DNA of 64,000 nucleotides, taken from NCBI RefSeq assembly GCF_008692195.1, contig NZ_RXOM01000018.1, forward strand, positions 62,001 through 126,000, read 5' to 3'. The position numbers and the translations under genes are program-made. This DNA is from Salegentibacter sp. R32 (GTDB lineage: Bacteria > Bacteroidota > Bacteroidia > Flavobacteriales > Flavobacteriaceae). The notes below the pieces were generated by a model. It saw only the letters and a list, made by a program, of their open reading frames with translations, was not told the DNA's origin and did no database searches. Positions 51,487-61,777 of the stretch are shown piece after piece. Each line of letters opens with the position of its first letter. Within the stretch, counting starts at the first letter, position 1.

Positions 51487-54400
51487 ATGAAACAGAAAAT
51501 TACCCAAAACCTAGGTATTATTTTTTTTATATTTTTTAGTTTAAGTGCTTTAGCTCAAGACTTGGCTATTAATGAGGTGATGGCATCCAACGATAATATA
51601 ATTGCCGATGCAGATGGTGATTATGAAGATTGGATAGAAATTTATAATTATGGCACTACACCTATAAATTTAGATGGCTTTGGTTTGTCTGATGATAACA
51701 CAGATCTTTTTCAATGGACGTTTCCTGCTTACGATATTCAGCCCGGAGAATATTTATTAATTTGGGCTTCCGATAAAAATATATCGGTTTTGGGGCAAGA
51801 TTTTCATACTAACTTTAAGATTAGTGCAGGCGGTGAAGATGTTTTTCTAACTGATGATCAAGGTAATATTGTAGATACAGCGCCAGAGACAGAATTAGAT
51901 ACCGATGTTTCTTTAGGAAGACAGCCTGACGGGACAGGTTCTTGGTTGTTTTTCTATACTCCAACGCCGGGAGCTTCTAATGTTGGGACTGGGTTAACTG
52001 AGTTAATGACTCCACCGATATTCTCACACGATTCCGGTTTATATACTTCGTCGTTTAACCTAACTCTAAGTCATTCTAATCCAAATGCACAGATAATTTA
52101 TACATTGGATGGTTCAGAGCCTGAACAAAGTAATTTAGGAGGAACAAATTTTAATTATAAAAATAAATACCCTTTACAGACTACCGATTCTCCAGGGCCT
52201 CTTTTGTCTAATAGTTATATATCCAATACCTATGCTGCTCCAATAAATATTGATGATAGGTCTTCAGATCCAGATAATTTGACCCATAAAAATCCACACC
52301 AGTTTGATTTAATTACTCCTTTAAATCCGGTAAGAAAAGCCACCGTTATAAAGGCCAAGGCTTATGTAAATGGAATAGCTTCTAAAACTGTATCAAAAAC
52401 GTACTTTGTATGGGCAGGTGGTAATCCATATAATATTCCGGTTATTTCTTTACAGTTACAGGAAGATTATTTATTTGATTATAATGACGGAATTTATACA
52501 GCAGGAGTAGATTTTGATACTTGGAGAGCACAAAACCCTAATAATAATCAATATTGGAGACCCGAGTGGAATAATTACTGGAGAAAAGGAAGTAATTGGG
52601 AATACCCTGTTAATGTTGAAATATTTGATGCCAACGGATTAAATTCTTTAATGAATTTAAACGCTGGTTTTAGAATTCATGGGAATACTTCAAGGTCTAA
52701 TGCCATTAAAAATGTTAGGTTATATGCTAGAAGTGAATATGATGATGGGGAGTTTGAACATGATTTATTCAACAACCAACCTATACCTGATGCCGTAGTT
52801 GCCAATAATGATGAATATAAACGTATACTTCTTCGAGGTAATGGTGGGGGTGGTCCCGTTTCCTATGATGTTGTTTTTAACCGGTTGATGCAGCCTGTTT
52901 ATCATGGTGTAGCCAGGATTCAACCTGCTATTCACTTTATTAATGGAGAATATTGGGGACTTACTGCTATAAGGGATCGTATAGACCAACATCATTTTGC
53001 TTTAAACTTTGACTTAGACGATGATGATATTGCTATTATAGATTGTAAAGGGGTGAATTGTGAATTAGATGAAGGGGAAACTGCTGATTTTAATGATTAT
53101 ATCGCGATGCGGGATTTCATTCTGAATAATGACATGAGTAATCAAGCCAATTATGATCAAGCAGCTAGTTTACTGGACATGAAATCTTATATAGACCATA
53201 TGGTATTAGAAGTTTTTTCAGAAAACGATAGCTATGAAAGAAATTTCTGGAAAGTAAGAACTCCGGTTAATAATAATTATGGAGATGGAAAATGGCGAGT
53301 CACTGTTCAGGATTTTGAAGCTTCCTTAAATGATAACATCAATTGGTTGGAACATTGGGCAGATCCTTTAAATGCGAATAACGAAGCATTATTAAGCGCT
53401 CTTTTAGCCAATACAGAATTTCAGCATCAATTTATGAACAGGTTTGCAGATATGTTGAATACCGTTTTAGATACTAATTATTTTCACGATGTGGTTAATC
53501 AAACATTTTCTGAAGTTAATCTTTATTTAGCCGAAGATCAAGATCGCTATCCCAAAACAGATTTTTATGATCCATCAGAACAAACCACTCTGTTAACTTG
53601 GGGGAATTTACGTCCTGATGCTCAAAGAAGTCAAATCAAAAATTATTTTGCTGTTAATAGTATTTTAGATTTAACCTTAAATGTTTCAGATGTCCAGGCT
53701 GGTTTTGTGAAAATGAATACCATTGAAGTAAAAGAAAAAACATCGGGAGTTTCGCAAAACCCTTATCCTTGGATAGGGAAGTATTTTGAAGCGGTTCCTG
53801 TTACTCTAAAAGCAATTGCCTTTTCAGGATATGAGTTTTCTCATTGGTCTGGCGATGTAAGTGGTACAAATGCAGAACTTACCATTACTCCTTCAGCAAA
53901 CATGCAAATTCAGGCCAATTTTACCGCCATAGATGATCCGTCTGAAGTGGTTTATTTCTGGTTAATGGATAGCAATATACCTAACGATACGCCTTTAACA
54001 GGATTAGATGCTACTTATTCAAGTAACGGCCTTTCAGCAACAATTAATTATACCAGTTGTCTCACCGGATATCCTTTTACCAGTGACGATCCGGAATGGA
54101 GAACCGCTTCTTTTGAAAGAAAAAACTCTCCAACCGAGTTAAATTATGCTGCGGAAGCAAATAATGATATTCCGTATTCAGAAGACATTATGAAAGGCGT
54201 CCAAGTAAAACAACCATTTAAATTTGGTTCTCTAGAGAATTACTTAGAATTTGTGATGCCTACCACAGATTTAGAGAATATTAAATTTTCTTTTGCAGTA
54301 GAGACCAATGGAGCGGCAGAGACTTTACTTATCGATTATTGGGACGGCAATGCTTGGTCAAGCAATAATTTAAGTAACGCTACTGAAACCGTTCCCGGTG

Positions 54401-54810
54401 ATTACGAAATACGTGAGTTTGATTTCTCTAACGTAAGTATTGCCAATAACAATCCTAATTTTACAGTAAGAATGCGTTTTGATGGTACAGATATGTTTGT
54501 AGATAATGGTGATGAGGTAAGATTAAATAATATTGCGTTAATGGGAGAATCTACTTTATCTTCCCAAGAATTTGTTCAGCAAAATTCTATTAAAGTATAT
54601 CCCAACCCAACTTATAATTTTGTAAATGTTGGATCTAGCAATCAAATTGGCAAACTTGAATTGTTTAATATTATGGGGAAGAAAATCAGGGGGTATTCTG
54701 TAAAAGGAACCCAGAAGAAAATCAACATAGAGAATCTTTCCGCAGGAATTTACCTATTAAAAGTTTCTGCTGAAGGACAAAGTGAAACAGTTAAATTGAT
54801 GAAACAATAA
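51487..54810 (+). CDS. Lamin-tail/CotH kinase-like surface protein with T9SS type A sorting domain
   Basis: A 1107-aa secreted protein (signal to ~SLSALAQ). Order: lamin tail domain (~25-150: AINEVMASNDNIIADADGDYEDWIEIYNYG), a chitobiase-like segment (IIYTLDGSEPEQS, ~205), a CotH-like domain (~300-640: RKGSNWEYPVNVEIFDANG, FRIHGNTSRSNAIKNVRLYARSEY, LRGNGGGG and LTAIRDRIDQHHFALNF), then a Bacterial_repeat_2-like piece (FSGYEFSHWSGDVSG) and a T9SS C-terminal sorting domain (~1031-1107: KVYPNPTYNFVNV, ending GIYLLKVSAEGQSETVKL). Exported via type IX secretion and likely surface-attached. Substrate unknown. Confidence 0.87.
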   Translation: MKQKITQNLGIIFFIFFSLSALAQDLAINEVMASNDNIIADADGDYEDWIEIYNYGTTPINLDGFGLSDDNTDLFQWTFPAYDIQPGEYLLIWASDKNISVLGQDFHTNFKISAGGEDVFLTDDQGNIVDTAPETELDTDVSLGRQPDGTGSWLFFYTPTPGASNVGTGLTELMTPPIFSHDSGLYTSSFNLTLSHSNPNAQIIYTLDGSEPEQSNLGGTNFNYKNKYPLQTTDSPGPLLSNSYISNTYAAPINIDDRSSDPDNLTHKNPHQFDLITPLNPVRKATVIKAKAYVNGIASKTVSKTYFVWAGGNPYNIPVISLQLQEDYLFDYNDGIYTAGVDFDTWRAQNPNNNQYWRPEWNNYWRKGSNWEYPVNVEIFDANGLNSLMNLNAGFRIHGNTSRSNAIKNVRLYARSEYDDGEFEHDLFNNQPIPDAVVANNDEYKRILLRGNGGGGPVSYDVVFNRLMQPVYHGVARIQPAIHFINGEYWGLTAIRDRIDQHHFALNFDLDDDDIAIIDCKGVNCELDEGETADFNDYIAMRDFILNNDMSNQANYDQAASLLDMKSYIDHMVLEVFSENDSYERNFWKVRTPVNNNYGDGKWRVTVQDFEASLNDNINWLEHWADPLNANNEALLSALLANTEFQHQFMNRFADMLNTVLDTNYFHDVVNQTFSEVNLYLAEDQDRYPKTDFYDPSEQTTLLTWGNLRPDAQRSQIKNYFAVNSILDLTLNVSDVQAGFVKMNTIEVKEKTSGVSQNPYPWIGKYFEAVPVTLKAIAFSGYEFSHWSGDVSGTNAELTITPSANMQIQANFTAIDDPSEVVYFWLMDSNIPNDTPLTGLDATYSSNGLSATINYTSCLTGYPFTSDDPEWRTASFERKNSPTELNYAAEANNDIPYSEDIMKGVQVKQPFKFGSLENYLEFVMPTTDLENIKFSFAVETNGAAETLLIDYWDGNAWSSNNLSNATETVPGDYEIREFDFSNVSIANNNPNFTVRMRFDGTDMFVDNGDEVRLNNIALMGESTLSSQEFVQQNSIKVYPNPTYNFVNVGSSNQIGKLELFNIMGKKIRGYSVKGTQKKINIENLSAGIYLLKVSAEGQSETVKLMKQ

Positions 54811-54831
54811 AAATAACTTTTTTAAAAGTGC

Positions 54832-54867
54832 AATCCCTTTTCAGTTAAATGAAGAGGGATTTTTTTA
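54832..54867 (+). terminator. Terminator of the CotH gene
   Basis: aatcccttttc/gaagagggatt stem with a T7 run. Confidence 0.75.
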
Positions 54868-54912
54868 TTCCATCAAAAATAGAATAAACAAAAGCATCTA
54901 AATTGTTTACAG

Positions 54913-54920
54913 TATCTTCG
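54913..54920 (+). promoter_or_regulatory. Candidate -7 element of the Na/Ca exchanger gene
   Basis: TATCTTCG, near-match to TAnnTTTG, 17 nt before the ATG at 54938. Confidence 0.4.
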
Positions 54921-54937
54921 CAAGAAAAATAACTTAC

Positions 54938-55882
54938 ATGTCTATAGTTTTAATAGTTGCCGGTTTTATTTTATTGGTAGTAGGAGGAGAGTATTTGGTG
55001 CGATCTTCGGTAGCATTATCGTTTAAGTTCAATATTTCTAAAATGGTGATCGGGTTAACCGTCGTTTCATTTGCAACTTCGTTGCCGGAGTTGTTGGTGA
55101 GTTTGCAAGCTGCTTTAGATGGATTTTCAGATATAAGTTTAGGCAATGTGATTGGTTCTAATATTGCGAACATAGGTTTGGTGTTAGGGATCACTTCCAT
55201 TATTAGTTCGATCGATGTCGATAAAGATTTTTATAAATTCAATTGGCCGGTAATGGTCTTGTTTTCTTTAGCGCTATATGTCTTTTTACAAAGCGGTTAC
55301 CAGATATCTCGACTTGAAGGTGGTATTTTCCTAGCGGCTATTGTACTTTATTTATTCATTTTAATACGAAGAGCCAGAAAAAATGATGAGGTCGCTACAG
55401 AAGAAGTCGATGATAGCTTGCAAGGTGTTTCAGGATTTAAAATTGTGATTTGGCTATTAATTGGTGGAGCGGCACTTTATTTTGGATCTGAGTGGCTGGT
55501 AGAAGGTTCGGTAGATTTAGCGAAAAAATTAGGGGTAAGCGAGCGCGTTATTTCGGTCACCATGATCGCTATTGGTACGAGCGTTCCCGAGTTGGCAGCT
55601 TCCGTAATTGCGGCGCTTAAAAAAGAGAAAGCACTTTCACTAGGTAATTTAATAGGTTCTAATATTTTTAATATTGCTTCTGTTTTAGGAGTAACTGCGC
55701 TTATTAATCCCATCAACTTAGAATCTAAAGCAGTCTTAACCAACGATATATTTTGGATGTTGGGGTTTGCAATAATTTTATTACCTTTAGTGTTCCTTCC
55801 GAAGCGTTACACCTTCAGCAGATATAAAGGTTTAATTATCTTTATAGGGTATGCTGTATTTGTAGGGCTTACTTTTTCATAG
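54938..55882 (+). CDS. Sodium/calcium antiporter (CaCA family, YrbG-like)
   Basis: A 314-aa, ~10-helix inner-membrane antiporter. Both alpha repeats are visible: GLTVVSFATSLPELLVS with GSNIANIG (alpha-1) and MIAIGTSVPELAASV with GSNIFNIASV (alpha-2). The conserved Glu in each PELxxS motif binds cations. Ca2+ efflux in exchange for Na+ or H+ is the usual role. The central loop (KNDEVATEEVDDSLQ) is acidic and may sense Ca2+. Single gene between terminators. Confidence 0.92.
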   Translation: MSIVLIVAGFILLVVGGEYLVRSSVALSFKFNISKMVIGLTVVSFATSLPELLVSLQAALDGFSDISLGNVIGSNIANIGLVLGITSIISSIDVDKDFYKFNWPVMVLFSLALYVFLQSGYQISRLEGGIFLAAIVLYLFILIRRARKNDEVATEEVDDSLQGVSGFKIVIWLLIGGAALYFGSEWLVEGSVDLAKKLGVSERVISVTMIAIGTSVPELAASVIAALKKEKALSLGNLIGSNIFNIASVLGVTALINPINLESKAVLTNDIFWMLGFAIILLPLVFLPKRYTFSRYKGLIIFIGYAVFVGLTFS

Positions 55883-55970
55883 TAGTCATTTAAATTTAGG
55901 GGTAAGATAATTTTAAGGATACTTTTTTAAGAACTTAACAAAAAAAATTAGGGGGTATTTATAAAAACAC

Positions 55971-55978
55971 TATTTTTG
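55971..55978 (+). promoter_or_regulatory. -7 promoter element of glnN
   Basis: TATTTTTG, exact TAnnTTTG match, 29 nt upstream of the ATG at 56008. The -33 element is not clear. Confidence 0.6.
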
Positions 55979-56007
55979 TGCCTAGCAACACAAAAAGTTA
56001 ATTATAA

Positions 56008-58194
56008 ATGTCAACGCTAAGATTTCAAGCTTTAAAGAAAACATTAAACAGAAAGCCGGTAGAGGTAGAAGAACCTGTTAGGCGATCTGAAATTTTTGGT
56101 AAAAACGTATTCAACGAACCGGCTATGCGCCAATACCTTACCAAAGATTCTTACAACAGTGTGATGGATGCTATCGAAAAAGGTTCTAAAATCGATAGAA
56201 ATTTAGCCGATCATATTTCAACCGGATTAAAAGAGTGGGCGATCTCTAAAGGAGCAACGCACTACACACACTGGTTTCAACCTTTAACAGGTTCTACTGC
56301 AGAAAAACACGATGCCTTTTTTGAGCCAACCGGTAACGGTTCTGCGATCGAAAAATTTGGAGGTAGTGCTTTAGTTCAGCAAGAACCAGATGCTTCTAGT
56401 TTCCCTAACGGCGGAATTAGAAATACTTTTGAAGCAAGAGGTTATACAGCTTGGGATCCTACTTCTCCTGCATTTATTTTAGGAACTACACTTTGTATTC
56501 CTACCGTATTTGTATCGTATACCGGAGAGGCATTAGATTATAAAGTACCATTATTACGCTCGTTACAAGCTTTAGATAATGCAGCGACAGAAGTCGCTAA
56601 ATATTTTGATAAAAAAGTATCTAAAGTAAATGCTACTTTAGGATGGGAGCAAGAATATTTCTTGGTAGATTCTGCATTAGCAGCTTCTCGCCCAGACTTA
56701 GTTTTAGCGGAAAGAACTTTATTAGGTCACGCACCGGCTAAAGGTCAGCAGTTAGACGATCATTATTTTGGTTCTATTCCTACACGTGTAATTAACTATA
56801 TGCGTGATTTGGAAACTGAATGTATGTTATTAGGTATTCCTGTAAAAACGCGTCATAACGAGGTAGCGCCTAACCAATTTGAGTTAGCGCCAATTTTTGA
56901 AGAAGTAAACTTAGCGGTAGATCACAACTTATTATTAATGGATGTGATGGATAAAGTTGCTGAGCGCCACCATTTCAAAGTACTTTTCCACGAGAAGCCA
57001 TTTGCAGGAGTAAACGGTAGTGGTAAGCATAACAACTGGTCGTTAGCAACAAACACAGGAGTGAACTTATTAAGTCCTGGTAGCACGCCAATGAAGAACC
57101 TTCAGTTTTTAACTTTCTTTATCAATACGATCAAAGCGGTTTACGATAACGAAGAGTTAATCCGTTCTTCTATTGCAACGGCATCTAACGATCACCGTTT
57201 AGGAGCAAACGAAGCGCCACCGGCAATTATTTCAGTTTTCATCGGTTCTCAGTTAACTAAAGTTCTTGATGAATTAGAAAAAGTAACCGATGGTAAACTT
57301 TCGCCACAAGAAAAAACAGATCTTAAATTAAATGTAGTAGGTAAAATTCCAGAAATTTTACTTGATAACACCGATAGAAACAGAACTTCACCTTTCGCCT
57401 TTACCGGTAATAAATTTGAGTTTAGAGCCGTAGGTTCAACTGCAAACTGTTCTAACCCAATGACCGTTTTAAACGCGGCAGTAGCGAAGCAACTTCAAGA
57501 ATTTAAAGTTGAAGTAGATAAGCTCGTGAAAGATAAGAAGATGAAGAAAGACGATGCGATCTTCAATGTGCTTAGAGAATACATAAAAAAATCTAAGAAA
57601 ATTAGATTTGAAGGTGATGGTTACGGGGAAGCTTGGGAAAAAGAAGCTGAAAAACGTGGCTTGAGCAATAACAAGAAAACTCCGGAAGCTTTAAAAGTTA
57701 AAATCGCAGACAAAACCATTAAGTTGTTTGAAGATTTAGGAGTGATGAACCGTGTAGAGATGGAAGCACGTCACGAAATTGAAGTAGAAGAATATGCAAT
57801 GCATATCCAGATCGAAGGTCGTGTGTTAGGTGATATCGCAAGAAATCACGTAATCCCAACAGCGATTAGATACCAAAACATTTTAATTAAAAACGTACAA
57901 GGGCTTAAAGAAATTTACGGAAGTGAATTTAAAACGCACGCGGCAGAGCAATTAACGATCATTGAAGATATTTCGGGTCATATTGCTAAGATCAATAAAG
58001 GGATTACCGAAATGATCGATGCACGTCGTGAAGCAAATAAGTTAGAAGATGCTGAAGAAAAAGCATTTGCTTATTGCGATAAAGTAAGACCTTATTTTGA
58101 TGATATTAGATATCACTGTGATAAATTAGAGATCTTGGTTGACGATGAATTATGGCCGATCACTAAATACAGAGAATTGTTATTCACGTATTAA
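56008..58194 (+). CDS. glnN: Glutamine synthetase type III (GlnN)
   Basis: ATP-dependent assimilation of ammonia into glutamine; GSIII is the dodecameric form typical of Bacteroidota. At 728 aa it matches the family length, with the GSIII N-terminal domain (FGKNVFNEPAMRQYLTKDSYNSVM), HYTHWFQPLTGSTAEKHDAF, LGWEQEYFLV, TRHNEVAPNQFELAPIFEE, the ATP-binding NGSGKHNNWSLAT and RTSPFAFTGNKFEFRAVGS. Encoded alone; no adjacent nitrogen regulator. Confidence 0.97.
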   Translation: MSTLRFQALKKTLNRKPVEVEEPVRRSEIFGKNVFNEPAMRQYLTKDSYNSVMDAIEKGSKIDRNLADHISTGLKEWAISKGATHYTHWFQPLTGSTAEKHDAFFEPTGNGSAIEKFGGSALVQQEPDASSFPNGGIRNTFEARGYTAWDPTSPAFILGTTLCIPTVFVSYTGEALDYKVPLLRSLQALDNAATEVAKYFDKKVSKVNATLGWEQEYFLVDSALAASRPDLVLAERTLLGHAPAKGQQLDDHYFGSIPTRVINYMRDLETECMLLGIPVKTRHNEVAPNQFELAPIFEEVNLAVDHNLLLMDVMDKVAERHHFKVLFHEKPFAGVNGSGKHNNWSLATNTGVNLLSPGSTPMKNLQFLTFFINTIKAVYDNEELIRSSIATASNDHRLGANEAPPAIISVFIGSQLTKVLDELEKVTDGKLSPQEKTDLKLNVVGKIPEILLDNTDRNRTSPFAFTGNKFEFRAVGSTANCSNPMTVLNAAVAKQLQEFKVEVDKLVKDKKMKKDDAIFNVLREYIKKSKKIRFEGDGYGEAWEKEAEKRGLSNNKKTPEALKVKIADKTIKLFEDLGVMNRVEMEARHEIEVEEYAMHIQIEGRVLGDIARNHVIPTAIRYQNILIKNVQGLKEIYGSEFKTHAAEQLTIIEDISGHIAKINKGITEMIDARREANKLEDAEEKAFAYCDKVRPYFDDIRYHCDKLEILVDDELWPITKYRELLFTY

Positions 58195-58216
58195 TCTGAA
58201 TAACTTTTAAGAATAC

Positions 58217-58245
58217 AACCCCGTTTTTGTAAACGGGGTTTTTTT
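58217..58245 (+). terminator. Terminator of glnN
   Basis: aaccccgttt/aaacggggtt perfect stem, TTGT loop, T run. Its loop side also holds the TTTG (58226-58229) that may serve as the purM -33 element. Confidence 0.85.
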
Positions 58246-58260
58246 AATTCCTTATTTTTG
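58226..58260 (+). promoter_or_regulatory. Promoter of purM
   Basis: TTTG (58226-58229), 23-nt spacer, TATTTTTG (58253-58260), then 20 nt to the ATG at 58281. The -33 lies inside the glnN terminator. Confidence 0.5.
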
Positions 58261-58280
58261 CAATTCCAATACCAAATAAA

Positions 58281-59462
58281 ATGAGTCAAGAAGTAAGTAA
58301 ACGTTACGCGCAAAGAGGCGTTTCCGCAGGAAAAGAAGATGTACATAATGCTATTAAGAACGTAGATAAAGGTTTGTTTCCTAAAGCCTTTTGTAAAATT
58401 GTTCCCGATCATTTAACCCAAGATGAAGACTATTGTCTTATTATGCACGCCGATGGCGCCGGTACAAAATCTTCATTGGCATATATGTATTGGAAAGAAA
58501 CCGGAGATATTTCTGTGTGGAAAGGGATAGCACAGGATGCACTTATTATGAATATCGACGATCTTTTGTGCGTGGGAGCAACCGATAATATTTTACTTTC
58601 TTCTACCATTGGTAGAAATAAAAACTTAGTTCCGGGTGAGGTGATTTCAGCTATCATTAACGGGACGGAAGAATTGATTGCAGAATTAAAAAGCTTTGGC
58701 GTAGAAATTCATTCTACCGGTGGTGAAACGGCAGATGTAGGAGATTTGGTAAGAACTATTATTGTCGATTCTACCGTAACTGCAAGAATGGAACGTAGCA
58801 AGGTAATTGATAATGCCAATATTAAAGCCGGCGATGTAATTGTTGGTTTGTCTTCTTCTGGCCAAGCTTCTTACGAAAAAGAATACAACGGCGGGATGGG
58901 AAGTAACGGACTTACTTCTGCGCGTCACGATGTGTTCAATAAAGAATTAGTTGAAAAATATCCTGAAAGTTTCGATAACTCGATTCCTTCAGAATTAATT
59001 TATTCAGGAACAAAAAAACTAACATCAACGGTTGAAGATTCGGTTTTAGATGCCGGAAAATTAGTGCTTTCTCCAACGAGAACTTACGCACCAATTATCA
59101 AGAAAATCCTTTTAACATATTCTTCCGAAGAAATTCACGGAATGGTACATTGTAGTGGAGGAGCGCAAACTAAAATTCTTCATTTTATCGGTGACGATTT
59201 GCACGTGATTAAAGATAATATGTTTGATGTGCCGCCGTTGTTCAAGTTAATTCAGCAAGAAAGTAAAACCGATTGGAAAGAAATGTACCAGGTTTTTAAT
59301 ATGGGACATCGAATGGAAATTTATGTTCCGCAGGAATATGCTGAAGATATTATTGAAATTTCAAAATCTTTTGAGGTAGATGCCCAGATAGTAGGAAGGG
59401 TAGAAGCTTCAGTAGAAAAAAAACTAACAATAAATAGCGAATTTGGAAGTTTTACTTACTAA
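58281..59462 (+). CDS. purM: Phosphoribosylformylglycinamidine cyclo-ligase PurM (AIR synthase)
   Basis: ATP-dependent ring closure giving AIR in purine synthesis. The 393-aa Bacteroidota-type PurM is longer than the E. coli enzyme. Evidence: AIR synthase motifs HADGAGTKSSLAYMYWKETGDISVWKGIAQDALIMNIDDLLCVGA, the Gly-rich phosphate region VEIHSTGGETADVGDLV, GLSSSGQASY, and MVHCSGGAQTKILHF. No other pur genes are nearby. Confidence 0.93.
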   Translation: MSQEVSKRYAQRGVSAGKEDVHNAIKNVDKGLFPKAFCKIVPDHLTQDEDYCLIMHADGAGTKSSLAYMYWKETGDISVWKGIAQDALIMNIDDLLCVGATDNILLSSTIGRNKNLVPGEVISAIINGTEELIAELKSFGVEIHSTGGETADVGDLVRTIIVDSTVTARMERSKVIDNANIKAGDVIVGLSSSGQASYEKEYNGGMGSNGLTSARHDVFNKELVEKYPESFDNSIPSELIYSGTKKLTSTVEDSVLDAGKLVLSPTRTYAPIIKKILLTYSSEEIHGMVHCSGGAQTKILHFIGDDLHVIKDNMFDVPPLFKLIQQESKTDWKEMYQVFNMGHRMEIYVPQEYAEDIIEISKSFEVDAQIVGRVEASVEKKLTINSEFGSFTY

Positions 59463-59480
59463 GACCATAAATGAAGGATA

Positions 59481-60509
59481 ATGTTGAAGAAGTTTAGTTT
59501 ACTTTTTATAGTTCTTTGCACTAATTTTTTAATCGCTCAAACCCGAGATAGTATTGTTCCGGTCAATACCTTAACACCGTATGCTTATCAACCTGCTTTT
59601 CCTATAACGCAGGTTGATAAATTAAATCGATTAAGCAAATACCATCCAAGTATTACCTTTTGGGAAGAAGTAAATAAAATAGGTTTGGACCTTTCTGAAG
59701 TAGCTTTTGTGAATTGGAATGCCGGGGGAGCGAATTCTATTTCAGCCTTATTGAATACAGATTTTAAAAGAACTTACGAGCGTAAAAACATTCGTTGGAA
59801 AAATGAATTGATTGCCCGATATGGAATCAACAAACAAACCGATCAAGATGTTAGAAAAACCGATGACCATTTAGAAATCAATTCAACCTTTGGTTATCGC
59901 AAAGACACGCTTTCTAACTGGTATTATTCGGCAAAAGCTAATTTTAGTACACAATTTTCCAATGGGTATAACTATCCCGATACCTCCAAGAAAATATCGA
60001 CCATTATGGCTCCTGCCTATTTGTTTTTAGGGGTAGGTTCAGAATATAATGTAGATGAAGAAAATTTAAACGTTTACGCTTCCCCACTCACACTACGCTC
60101 TACCTTTGTGTTAGATCAAGACTTAGCTAATGAAGGAGCATTTGGAGTAGAAGGAGCTGTGTACGATGAAGAAGGAAATCTTATAAAAGAAGGTGAAAAC
60201 GTAAGGACAGAAGTAGGAATTTTACTCACCAATGAATACAGCACAGAAATTTTTGAAAATATTGGTTTAAGCAACAAATTGAGTTTATATACCGATTACA
60301 TCAATAAATTCGGAAATATAGATGTGAACTGGGAATTGAACTTCAATTTCCAGGTTAACCAGTATGTGTTGGCTAAACTAGGTTCACATTTAAAATATGA
60401 TGATGACATTAAAGTCCAAGAAGAAAATGCTGAAGGAGAATTAGTAGATGCCGGCCCACGAATACAATGGAAACAACAACTAGGGATTGGAGTGATTGTT
60501 AATTTGTAG
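59481..60509 (+). CDS. DUF3078 family protein
   Basis: A 342-aa exported protein with signal KFSLLFIVLCTNFLIAQ. The core GLDLSEVAFVNWNAGGANSISALLNTDFKRTYERKNIRWKNELIARYG is diagnostic of DUF3078, with repeated beta strands after it and the last strands QWKQQLGIGVIVNL, suggesting an outer-membrane beta-barrel. Function is not established. It follows purM by 18 nt on the same strand, so it may be co-transcribed. Confidence 0.85.
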   Translation: MLKKFSLLFIVLCTNFLIAQTRDSIVPVNTLTPYAYQPAFPITQVDKLNRLSKYHPSITFWEEVNKIGLDLSEVAFVNWNAGGANSISALLNTDFKRTYERKNIRWKNELIARYGINKQTDQDVRKTDDHLEINSTFGYRKDTLSNWYYSAKANFSTQFSNGYNYPDTSKKISTIMAPAYLFLGVGSEYNVDEENLNVYASPLTLRSTFVLDQDLANEGAFGVEGAVYDEEGNLIKEGENVRTEVGILLTNEYSTEIFENIGLSNKLSLYTDYINKFGNIDVNWELNFNFQVNQYVLAKLGSHLKYDDDIKVQEENAEGELVDAGPRIQWKQQLGIGVIVNL

Positions 60510-60529
60510 CCTTATCGAAAAAAAATAAG

Positions 60530-60572
60530 AAGTCTGAATTTAAAACTTAGATTTTTAAATTCAGACTTTTTT
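60530..60572 (+). terminator. Terminator after the DUF3078 gene
   Basis: agtctgaattta/taaattcagact perfect stem with ~17-nt loop, then TTTTTTG. Confidence 0.8.
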
Positions 60573-60629
60573 GTTTACAACAATATAGAAGTAAAAAAAC
60601 TTCCAATTAAATAATCACCAAATTTATCG

Positions 60630-60637
60630 TAAATTTG
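60630..60637 (+). promoter_or_regulatory. -7 promoter element of prfA
   Basis: TAAATTTG, exact TAnnTTTG match, 21 nt before the ATG at 60659. The frame extends upstream to 60635 through this element, so the short start is preferred. Confidence 0.6.
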
Positions 60638-60658
60638 CGAGCATTACGAGGAAGAATT

Positions 60659-61735
60659 ATGATAGACAAATTAAATATAGTTAAGCAACGTTACGATGAG
60701 GTGAATGATTTAATCATTCAACCAGAAATTATTGCTGACCAAAAACGTTACGTAGAACTTACTAAAGAATACAAAGACCTAAAAGACCTGATGGTTGAAA
60801 GGGATAAATATGTAGAGCTTACTAACAATATTACTGAAGCCGAAGAAATTATTGCCGATGGCAGTGATGCTGAAATGGTTGATATGGCCAAAATGCAGTT
60901 AGAAGAAGCCAAAGAAGAGCTACCGGAGCTGGAAGAGAAAATCAGAATGATGTTGGTGCCAAAAGATCCGGAAGATGCGAAAAATGCAGTGGTAGAAGTT
61001 CGCGCCGGAACCGGTGGGGATGAAGCCAGTATTTTTGCGGGAGATATTTATAAAATGCTCACTAAATATTGCGAAAGCAAAGGTTGGAAAGTAAGCACCG
61101 TAGATTTTTCTGAAGGAACCAACGGCGGTTTTAAAGAAATTCAATTTGAAGTATCAGGTGAGGATGTTTACGGAACATTAAAATATGAAGCCGGAGTGCA
61201 TCGTGTACAACGAGTACCACAAACCGAAACCCAAGGACGTGTGCATACCAGTGCCGCCACCGTTATGGTTTTCCCAGAAGCGGAAGAGTTTGATGTAGAG
61301 ATTGACCCAAAAGATGTACGTATCGATTATTTTTGTTCCTCAGGACCAGGAGGTCAGTCGGTAAACACTACTTATTCTGCGGTACGTTTAACTCACGAAC
61401 CTACTGGAATTGTAGCGCAATGTCAGGATCAGAAATCGCAGCATAAAAACAAAGAGAAAGCTTTTAAAGTATTGCGTTCACGCTTATACGATATGGAATT
61501 GGCCAAAAAACAAGAAGAAGATGCTGCTAAACGTGGATCTATGGTAACTAGTGGTGATAGAAGTGCAAAAATTAGAACCTACAACTATCCACAAGGTCGT
61601 GTTACTGATCACCGTATCAATTTAACACTTTATGATTTACAGAATATCATCAACGGCGATATTCAGAAAATCATCGATGAACTTAAATTAGTGGCCAACA
61701 CCGAAAAACTTAAAGAAGCATCAGATTCATTATAA
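60659..61735 (+). CDS. prfA: Peptide chain release factor 1 PrfA
   Basis: Recognises UAA and UAG and triggers peptide release. 358 aa from the ATG at 60659. The GGQ catalytic loop is in [19 protein letters not shown], the stop-codon recognition loop region lies in the codon-reading domain with [38 protein letters not shown] and [19 protein letters not shown] are family signatures. A GAGGAAG stretch 6 nt before the ATG is an unusually good ribosome binding site for this window. No prmC nearby. Confidence 0.96.
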   Translation: MIDKLNIVKQRYDEVNDLIIQPEIIADQKRYVELTKEYKDLKDLMVERDKYVELTNNITEAEEIIADGSDAEMVDMAKMQLEEAKEELPELEEKIRMMLVPKDPEDAKNAVVEVRAGTGGDEASIFAGDIYKMLTKYCESKGWKVSTVDFSEGTNGGFKEIQFEVSGEDVYGTLKYEAGVHRVQRVPQTETQGRVHTSAATVMVFPEAEEFDVEIDPKDVRIDYFCSSGPGGQSVNTTYSAVRLTHEPTGIVAQCQDQKSQHKNKEKAFKVLRSRLYDMELAKKQEEDAAKRGSMVTSGDRSAKIRTYNYPQGRVTDHRINLTLYDLQNIINGDIQKIIDELKLVANTEKLKEASDSL

Positions 61736-61746
61736 TTCAATTTTTG

Positions 61747-61754
61747 TATCTTTA
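61747..61754 (+). promoter_or_regulatory. Candidate -7 element of the toxin-antitoxin pair
   Basis: TATCTTTA, near-match to TAnnTTTG, 23 nt upstream of the antitoxin ATG. Confidence 0.45.
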
Positions 61755-61777
61755 GTATAAAAGATAATTTATTCAAA